Assembly: GCA_964030785.1 (NCBI GenBank)
Contig: OZ034971.1
Span: 45,561,004 to 45,625,003, forward strand
Length of the DNA: 64,000 nt
Source: Siderastrea siderea
Taxonomy: Eukaryota; Cnidaria; Anthozoa; Scleractinia; Rhizangiidae
Direction of reading: 5' to 3'
The translations under genes were made by a program, and so were the position numbers. Each line of letters starts with the position of its first letter. Positions within the stretch are counted from its first letter, which is position 1. Below the pieces are notes generated by a model. That model did not search any database, was not told the DNA's origin, and saw only the letters and a list, made by a program, of their open reading frames with translations. This document shows, one piece after another, positions 56,062 to 64,000 of the stretch.

Positions 56062-56389
56062 ATTGAAATGAAAATGATAGATTGACGTAATTGACTTGTT
56101 TGTTTAACAAGGGTTTTTCCCACCCGATGTACAAAGCCTCCTTGATTTTGAGTTGGAAAGACGTGGAGGCGGTGTCAAGAATTGAAAAGCAACCTTCTGA
56201 ATACAAAGCTTTGCATGTCTCTGACCTTTTTATGTGTTGGAAGATGTGCGAATTCTTAACATCTGATAACACAAAACATAAGAGAAAACACAAAAAAAGT
56301 AAAATCAAAACCGATGATATCTCAATGACATACTTGAGCCTCTGTATGGGTACCTGCGGACGTCGATTTCGTCGCGCGTTTTCCACCAA
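56062..56389 (-). pseudogene. PLE lineage 4 GIY-YIG C-terminal fragment (unit B)
   Basis: Reads SHIFQHIKRSETCKALYSEG ... SFQLKIKEALYIGWEKPLLN, with a few replacements relative to A, then diverges and abuts the plus-strand PLE. Confidence 0.8.
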
Positions 56390-56586
56390 ATCGTCGCTTG
56401 TTTTTCAAGAATTGTTTTGCGTGGTAGAGTTACTGTTATTTGGCTTAACTTGAATAATATGTTGTTACTAATAACGGACAATAACTGTCTCGATAATTGG
56501 TCAAAATTCATATCATTGGTCGCGCTATTGACACTGTTGATTAAAGTTGACAAGGTTACCTTTTTAGTAGTAAACCATGTCATCAA

Positions 56587-58135
56587 ATGTTCGTTTGCTT
56601 ACACTTCTGTCTCTACGGCTTCTAACTTCAGCCATTCCTACCGCGTTTTTGGCAACTTTCCTACACCTCTCTTTATGCCAAAGTTGACAAAGATATCACT
56701 TCAGCCAACCAAAAACTGTCAAAACTATTCAGGATCTCATTGACACTGAACAAGGATTACCAATGACCGCTAAAAATGTTATTGTTACTATTCCTAGGGC
56801 TTCACGTACTTACTTCAAACCTAAAATTCACAAACCAAACAATCCTGGCCGACCAATTATTTCTGCCTGTAGTTGCCGTACTGAACTTAACTCTAGTTAC
56901 TTAGACAGGATTATGGTGCCTATATCGTTAAATCTTTACCATCATACATCAAAGATACTAACCACGCATTGGAAATTTTTTTCGATTTCAATTTTTCTGA
57001 CGAAACAAACTCATTATTACTATGGACATTACTTCTTTATATACCGTAATTCCCGATAACGAAGGCACTTAGGTTTTTCTTCGATCAGCGCATTATTAAA
57101 GAACCCAGCTCGGAAACACTGCCCCGTTTAACCGAACTAGTTTTGACACTGAACTGCTTTTCATTTGCCGATAACCACTACAAACAGGTCAACGGCGTCG
57201 CTGTGAGTACCAAAATGGGACCTAGCTACGCCAATGTTTTCGTAGGTTACATCGAAAATCAATTTTTCAACCAATTTAATGGGACCAAACCTGAACTTTA
57301 CGGCCGCTACATCCATGATAGTAGTGGCGCTACGTCATCCAGCAGAGAAGAACTTGACCATTTTATAACTTCTGTCAACTCCTTTTACCCGGCACTGAAA
57401 TATACCTGGGAAATTTCCGAAACTTCAATTGCCTTTCTTGGCATCAAAGTATCAATCAATGGCGACGGCCTATCCACCAGTGTGCACTACAAACCTACAG
57501 ATTCCCACAATTATTTGTTGCATCCATCCTCTCATCCTTCCCACGTCAAAAACTCTATCCAGTTCTCTCATTTTTTTAGACTTCGACGTTTATGCATTGA
57601 TGACTCCGATTTTTCCAACAAATCAGAGGAAATGCGCCATTTCTTCAAGAAGCGTGGCTATCCTGATTTTGTTGTCAACACGGCTCAACACCGTGCTCAA
57701 CAGGTTGCTCGACAGTCAGCACTGCAAACGTCACAGAAGGAAGAGAACGAGAGAATTCCATTTACACTCACTTACCATCCACATAACCTCGCAGCCAAAA
57801 ACATCATTTTAAAGGACTTTAAGTTACTCCATAATGACAATGAAACAGGAAGGATCTTTTCACAGCCCCCATTGATGTCATTCAAACGCGACAAAAACAT
57901 AGGAAACTTTCTAGTTTAATATAGAAGTGTACTTAAATCTGATGATGAACCGGGTGCTTTAAATGTGCGCGCAAGCGATGCAACACTTGTCCTTTCATTC
58001 ACAATGCAGACAAAATGACAGGACCCAAGCGATCGATTTGAATCACTAATCGTTTTACATGCACCTCCGCAAATGTTATCTATTGCATAACATGCACTTT
58101 ATGCAAAAAGATATACACTAGTGAAACAGGGAGGA
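56587..58135 (+). pseudogene. PLE lineage 1 body, nuclease deleted, catalytic Asp lost (unit B)
   Basis: From 57143 to 57919 one frame of 258 codons covers motif B to the linker (RLRRLCIDDSDFSNKSEEMR ... ), undamaged by the frameshift seen in A. Motif C, however, reads YGRYIHDSSG (Asp to His). About 410 bp holding the GIY-YIG nuclease and hammerhead remnant are missing at about 58135 (GGGAGGAGA joined to CAGTTTCTTTAG). Confidence 0.9.
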
Positions 58136-59056
58136 GACAGTTTCTTTAGAAAATAACCCCCTTGTTTATTCGGATCGGAGACCTATTTTAAACCACTAGC
58201 AGACACGTCACGGACCTTTTTGGTCCTTTTTTTAATCAACTGGACCAGTTTTGACTTTAGTTTTCAGATTTCTTCAGTTGTCAGATGTCTGATAATTTCT
58301 ATATTCAAATCTTCTAGCTCTGGCACATTTAATACTGACAATACGGGTCAATGCCTTGTCTGAATTCGAGAATTTGTGATCATTTGTTAATCGTCGCTTT
58401 AATCGCTAAGGTCGTCGTTTCATCAATAGCGATCGTCGGGACTTCGATTTCGTCGGAAATACCCATACAGAGGCTCATACTTGATGCTAGTCTCGTGTAT
58501 TTCACTCTAGACTGATTGGTTCGTCAGATAAGACTTCAGAATAGATTACCGGTAAATACATAAAACATATCATACAGAAAATAGCAAGATCGTAGGCCTT
58601 GGCCGTTGGCTATAATTCCCCAAAGTTTAGTAATTTGGCATTGGGAACACTGTTTTCTGAACGTTTACAACTGTAGTTGCTGACGTCATTCAGTTCACGT
58701 AATCGTGGTAAGAAGCAAATGTGGCACTAATAGAGCAGTCATTTATTTTATTTGATATGAAAGAACAAACTGACTTTATCCTTCGTAAAATTGCTATTTT
58801 ATGTTTGTTAAAACAGCGTGAAAGAAAAAGCCACTTTTTTCTGGTTACTCAAGAGCCATACTGGCATGGTAATGCCAAAATATTTTCTTTAAATTAGCCT
58901 GCTTATGTAGAAAAACTGGTTAGTACGGACAACAGATCCTTCTTTCTGTCTTTGGAGGCGTTATGTCTTCCATTAGGGGTGTATTTCGACAACAAATTAA
59001 GGTAATCTTAATACTGAAACGGAATTATGCCAATATTACAGTTGTTTTTCCTGAGT
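58136..59056. other. Gene-free sequence (unit B)
   Basis: Counterpart of 27887-28807. No gene. Confidence 0.45.
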
Positions 59057-59097
59057 TGCCCTGAGGAAGGTTTTTGATTAAAACCGAAATATTGGCA
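59057..59097 (+). ncRNA. Solitary hammerhead-like motif (unit B)
   Basis: Core, stem I and stem II identical to 28808-28848. Confidence 0.65.
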
Positions 59098-59260
59098 TAG
59101 TTTCGTTTCCAGATTAAAAAAAAAAAAGGTTATCGTTTTTCGACAACAAAATTCAGTATGCCTGAGTAAAAGAGGTCCCTCCTACTCCATGGAAGAGCTA
59201 GGTCGGCCTTGATTAATTTAAAACGATATCCAAACCAACAACTTTCTTCCTGTAAAACGA

Positions 59261-59263
<3 letters not shown>

Positions 59264-59354
<91 letters not shown>
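59264..59354. repeat. (AAT)n/(ATT)n microsatellite, unit B
   Basis: Expanded ATT side relative to unit A. Confidence 0.95.
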
Positions 59355-59356
<2 letters not shown>

Positions 59357-60588
59357 ACTTTATTTACGTTTCTTGTTATCTAGCTTAAACAGTTGTCTAC
59401 TTCAAGGCTAGTAGATGGGTTGTCTTCTTCAGGGTTGTCACCTACATGTAAGTAAAAAGTGAGCAGCATGAAAACAATTTTTTTTTTCTGTGAAAGGAGC
59501 CGAAGTTGACAAATGGACAGTAACTTGCCAGGGAGTTAAAACAGACGATAATTTCTCCACTGGAGCTCCTTCATTTCGGAGTTATTAAAACTCCAAAAAG
59601 GCAGTTATTTACTGTTGTAGTGGTTGCGTTTAAGGGGCTTTGTCACGGGTATACACTCGATTCGAAAAAACCATGTGCTGGAAAACTGTAGACCGTAGCA
59701 GGTGAGACCCAAGGGCTTTCCGGGAAGTGTTCATACAGTATAACCACATTTGCATAATCAGAGAGTGATTGTTTCCGTACAAAACTGGAACAACGCGGTA
59801 TTTCCTTATTTCCGGACAGTTTTCCAACCAAAGTTGTTAATTTCGTGAACGGATGCAAACGTTTGCAAATTTCGCCTTGTATGTTTGTGTATAGCGCTCA
59901 AATTGGCCCTTATTCAGTTAATTTGGCCACTTTCAGAAAGGCTTGCACCGCTTCCATTAGCACGTGCAACTCGGCTGCAATCAATATCAGTTGCAAAGAA
60001 AAGTCTTTTTTTTTGAATATGTAAATGTCATTATACATTTACCCATAAATCCATTAGGTTTCATCGTCAAGGGTTTATACTTTTCATATGTCAACGTTCT
60101 TCAATCGAGTGTATCTGGTATTTTAATGTTGTAGGGTCAATATTCTGGTTAAATCAGAACTAAGAGCACTCTCTTATACACATAATGTTCTTAGAATCCA
60201 AGAAGAAGATATTAAGTGAATTCATAATCAGTGTAGAATGACGGCCCGATTTTTTCAAGTTGCAGTTTATTTCGATCCTGACCATCCGTGGCCAAAGGCA
60301 CTTCTCTACACTTTTAGTGCACTAGTAGAGTAATTTAAGAAAAAAACAGGGCAACTGTTTTGAGTTTCCATAAACACAAACATATCTTTTGCCTTCTTAA
60401 ATTAATACTAAATATTAGTCACACAGCCATTTTAACTTAATAAAGTACAACTCCACTGCATTTAATGCGGACACTCGCGAGGTGCGAAGCGCCTAAAAAA
60501 AGCCTAGCATGTGGGAGACGAGAATTAACTGCTGTCCTCTTTCCATACAGCGATTTCATTCAGCTGTTTTAGTTTTTGCCGCGATGGC
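59355..60588. other. Gene-free intron-like sequence (unit B)
   Basis: Aligns with 29098-30339 with many substitutions. Minus-strand frames 59630-59858 remain open but without domains. Confidence 0.4.
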
Positions 60589-60885
60589 TTTAGGCACTGT
60601 TACACATGGCATGTTGTTTTTTTGCAACTTGTAGCGCAACGCCGTCGCGAGTCGCGAGTCAAGTTGCAGAAGATTTGCGCGTGAAACAGCCCCTCTTGGC
60701 AACCTGTCTCGCAACCAAAAATTGCGTTGCGTGTTTCAGGAAAAATGGACTAGTTTTCTATTTTTCAGAACGTTGCGAGATATGTTGCAAAGTGAAACGG
60801 ATTTTTTAACTTGGCTCACAATGCTCTTGTCAGCATTGCCTTGCAAGTTGCAGAAAAAATTGCCTAGTCTAACAGCACCTTAGGC
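60589..60885. mobile_element. MITE-like element with GCAACTTG inverted ends (unit B)
   Basis: Left GGCACTGTTACACATGGCAT then GCAACTTGTAGCGC; the right end is the rough complement (GCAAGTTGCAGAAAAAATTGCC, TAGTCTAACAGCACC, with mismatches). Unit A keeps only the left part; about 290 bp is missing there. Confidence 0.6.
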
Positions 60886-61340
60886 TTTTGCAACACCTGT
60901 GATTTATTAGTAAACTTTACGTCTCAGTTGGCTTCAAATTGATTAATACGTTAATACACGGATTGTTTTTGTCTTGAGGAACACAGGCTTGGAATACCTT
61001 GTACTCTTATTTCCAGGAGCCAGTAATGAAAGAAGCGCAGACAATGGTACCGTCAACAATGCGGTTTCGATATGTCATATGTTGTAGTGCGTGACCAAAG
61101 TAAACAGTAAAAAAAAAGAAATTGCCTAAAAATCACAACTGATTGTAGTTCATGACAAATAGCGTCATAATGGGGATTTCCATTGTTGTGGGAACAGCAA
61201 AAGAATTTGTTATATGTGACGAGTAGTCGTATCGCTGATCACCGATCGACTGCTAAACACAAAAATACAGCCCTTGCTCAAGGCTAAATGTAGCTTAAGC
61301 CTGGAGACATCACTTTGAATTTGTTATTTTTCGGTTTTAG
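60886..61340. other. Intron-like sequence before the unit-C finger exon
   Basis: Aligns with 30480-30801. It has in-frame stops upstream of the finger exon (for example the TGA in CACTTTGAATTTG), and ends in a pyrimidine-rich acceptor. Confidence 0.5.
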
Positions 61341-62503
61341 GAATAAAGAAAGGTACAGAAAAAGAGAAAACAGAGAAAAACACGATGTCCAAACCACTTA
61401 CTCATGCCGGAACCAACAGAAAAGCTAACAAATGCAAACTGTGCGGAAAGTGTTTTAAACAAGCGTGGTATTTAAGAGTCCACGAAAGAGTCCACTCTGA
61501 AAAGAATCCTTATAAGTGCAAACAGTGCGGCAAGTGTTTTAGTGGAGCAGGGTATTTAAGGACCCATAAAAGAATCCACTCTGGAGAGAAACCTTATACG
61601 TGCAAACAGTGCGGCAAGCGTTTTAACCAGTCATGTGACCTAAGAACACACGAAAGAGTCCATACTGGAGAGAGACCTTATGAGTGCAAACAGTGCGGCA
61701 AGTGTTTTAACCATTCAGGTCATCTAACGACACACGAAAGAGTCCATACTGGAGAGAAACCTTATGAGTGCAAACAGTGCGGCAAGTGTTTTAACCAGTC
61801 AGTGCATCTAAGGAGACACGAAAGAGTCCATACTGGAGAGAGACCTTATGAGTGCAAACAGTGCGGCAAGCGTTTTAACCATTTATGCAATCTAACGACA
61901 CACGAAAGAGTCCATACTGGAGAGAAACCGTATGTGTGCAAACAGTGCGGCAAGTGTTTTGGGCAAGCAGGAAACTTAAGGATTCATACCAGAGTCCACA
62001 CTGGAGAGAAACCTTATGAGTGCAAACAGTGCGGCAAGTGTTTTACCCACTTGTCGACTCTAAGGAACCACAAAAGAGTCCATACTGAAGAGAAGCCTTG
62101 TAAATCTAAACGGCGCGGGAGGTGTTTTAACGAAACCGGAAATCTAAGGAAACATGAAAAAAGACATTTACACACAAGAGAGAGGACTCGTGGATGCGAA
62201 CAGTTGAGTAGTGAGTGTAGTAGAAGAACTGGTGATCGAAAACGCGAGAGAGAGGCTACTTGGTGTAAGATTACCACTCTTCGATCAAAGAAGACTAAAA
62301 TACAAAACAGAACCCATGTTAGGAGTTCCCCAGTTAACAATGGTGCTGAGGAAAATAGTCAGGATAACTCGTCAACACCAACTTCCGGTTTCCAGGGCCC
62401 TCAATCAGGCCATGTTGAAAAACACATTTGTTGGATCTGTCAAGAGGAGATGAGTAGTGCGGCGCTTCTTCTTGAACATTATGAAAACCACATGAGATTT
62501 TAA
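61341..62503 (+). CDS. Poly-C2H2 zinc-finger protein, last exon (unit C)
   Basis: Internal ATG at 61385 (372 codons). Eight canonical fingers, the degenerate SKRRGRCF finger and the C-terminal CWIC...EHYENH finger. Finger 1 ([20 protein letters not shown]) and fingers with helices HSGHLTT and QSVHLRR are unique to this copy. The HLCNLTT and QAGNLRI fingers are shared with A and B, and QLSNLRT is HLSTLRN here. It has no internal block duplication, so it is probably closest to the ancestral layout. The acceptor and leader [14 protein letters not shown] are preserved. Confidence 0.95.
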
Positions 62504-63489
62504 CTAATACCTTTGATTAATTTTTTTTTAAAATGTGCTTGTTAAAGGCTTTGGTATTATAATGAATTTACGAATCAGTGCGAAAAGGAGGTCCTTGAAT
62601 AAGGATATAGGTATCACTCAAAAAGAAGATTGAGCATTAAGGTGTCTCGATACAGTTTTTTTGGGACCATACTTCACTTTTACAATCGGCTCTTAGACAG
62701 TCTTCATTTTGTCGGATCAACGTGAAAATTGCAATACTTGTTAGTTTTGGATTGAACGTTAGCGTGGTTTACATTTTGTGAAAATCGATATTTCCATGAC
62801 AACGATAAACAAAAATCCTCGAAAACAGTAAAATTGAAATTTTGCGCGATCCAGATTTCACTTTGAAAAGCAATTACCTACATCTTAAACTGTGGTGTAT
62901 GGCACACAAAATATACAAGAACAAAATAATTCTGTATGTTTGTTTTGAAGTAAATCGCAAAAACATTTTCAACCTTAGTTTTTACTTAGTAATAGTAAAT
63001 ACACCGAAAAATAATCAATGCTTTGATGAAATGGCTAGAAAATACTGTCAAAATGTGTCTTTTACTTACTGTTTTACGCCTAGAAAGTTTTGTTGAAACT
63101 GGTGTTCGCGATGTGGAGAACGAATTGTTTTTCTAAGATCATAGGTGTAATAATTTTGTGTTAATTTTTGAATTTGAGCGCTTTTGCGAAAATCTGAAGA
63201 ACGGCTCGATACATTTTTTTAAAACATTAAACACGCGTGCTTGACGATGTGACCAATCTTAGTATTGAGTCTTATTGACATTGATTCACTGGAACACTTT
63301 TAAATTTAACGTTAAAGAGGACGTATGAAGCGATGGAAAAGCTTGCGTTACATATTCACAGTAGGCAAGTAAATGCTAATATATTCAAAGTAATGCGCAA
63401 CGCATTCCTCCGTGATTTTTACTTTTCATTGTAATCTACAGTGCAACAAAGAGCAAAGAAACCAGATAAAAATCACGAAGCAATGAACT
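62504..63489. other. 3' flank of the finger gene with two empty transposon sites (unit C)
   Basis: Aligns with A in three pieces: 1904-2685, 3807-3990 and 5534-5553. The single ATT (63280-63282) and single AAGAAACC (63456-63463) mark the unoccupied insertion sites. No gene. Confidence 0.8.
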
Positions 63490-63496
63490 AGGGATT

Positions 63497-63628
63497 ACAG
63501 GTTTACATCGACTCGACGATTTTTCCCGATTTTACAAAAATGGCAATTTTCGCACCTTTCGCAAAAATCGCAGACCTCAGTTGTCGGGGCCTTCTTTGAC
63601 AGGTTTACATCGACTCGACGATTTTTCC
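63497..63628 (+). repeat. 30-bp direct repeat, 102 bp apart
   Basis: ACAGGTTTACATCGACTCGA followed by CGATTTTTCC occurs at 63497-63526 and 63599-63628 without mismatch. The sequence between is less similar. From 63490 on, unit C no longer matches A or B. Confidence 0.85.
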
Positions 63629-64000
63629 AATTTTTGGCAAAAATTGTAATTTTTTCTCCTGCATGCAAACCTGGACATATCTCAGCTTCTAGGGGCCGTT
63701 TTAGGCGGTTTTCTTCGTAACGGTCGATTGCCATCATGGGGGTTTGAAACTAGGTTCGTGATAAACTTTTTTTATAAGAATATCGAGGCTGAAATTTGCG
63801 AAATTTTAAGAATATTTTAAGAATAAACCCGAGACTGAGATTTTGAAAAGGATATAATTTTGTGTTGAAAATCTGCAAATACAATACAGTTACTAGGTTT
63901 TTAACTTAACCGTATAAAGTTATTCCTTTCTCTAAACGGCAAAACTAGCCAACAAAACGAAAAAACCTGCACTAGCTATAGCCAAATGTTCAATGCTAAT
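63629..64000. other. Window end, no gene
   Basis: AT-rich, not homologous to the matching parts of A and B. The minus-strand 80-codon frame (63495-63737) only reads through the direct repeat. Confidence 0.4.

Noticed and set aside
1..64000. CRISPR array, operons or bacterial genes
   Set aside because: The repeats are tandem, foldback or transposon-derived; gene structure, splice signals and retroelements are all eukaryotic.

Overview
The window looks like nuclear DNA of an anthozoan cnidarian, most probably a stony coral or sea anemone. This is inferred from the mix of long-intron C2H2 zinc-finger genes, abundant Penelope-like retroelements (PLEs) with GIY-YIG endonucleases and hammerhead motifs, foldback MITEs and interstitial TTAGGG repeats. 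No species can be named from the sequence alone.

The dominant architecture is a tandem array of a unit of about 30.5-30.8 kb. Unit A covers 1-30811, unit B 30812-61350, and unit C starts at 61351 and runs off the window. A and B are nearly identical in most places. C is more diverged and lacks two transposons present in both A and B, with clean empty sites, so C split first and A/B is the younger duplication.

The only convincing cellular genes are poly-C2H2 zinc-finger genes, one per unit: long finger exons at 2-1903, 30802-32384 and 61341-62503. They carry 17, 13 and 8 tandem fingers, then one degenerate finger and a conserved C-terminal CWIC...H...H finger. A short candidate first exon (MSNPRAGQVETNANVSSIE) with a strong splice donor lies about 10.6-11.4 kb upstream of the B and C finger exons (20147-20204 and 49864-49921). 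Its phase matches the finger-exon acceptor. I therefore infer that each gene starts in the middle of one unit and ends at the start of the next, with introns full of transposable elements.

The order within a unit is: finger exon and 3' flank; a Harbinger-like element (3-bp target duplication); an element with 8-bp duplication carrying ACGGWCCGT palindromes and a 343-bp tandem repeat; a short ORF with promoter-like motifs; an interstitial telomere tract followed by an array of a GTTGATTTTCCGACA-like motif that recurs over the next 7 kb; several foldback MITEs; a 788-bp tandem repeat (2 units in A, 4 in B); a head-to-head pair of PLE fragments plus a third PLE relic; the candidate promoter and first exon; a large foldback element; further MITEs; a tRNA-like sequence; a second head-to-head PLE pair; AT-rich sequence; and the splice acceptor of the next finger exon.

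PLEs of at least three lineages are present and all are damaged. Five hammerhead-ribozyme-like motifs can be folded by hand in unit A, four of them at the 3' side of recognisable PLE coding sequence and one solitary. Four recur in B. Most other open frames are short, use non-ATG starts and overlap repeats, and are not called as genes.
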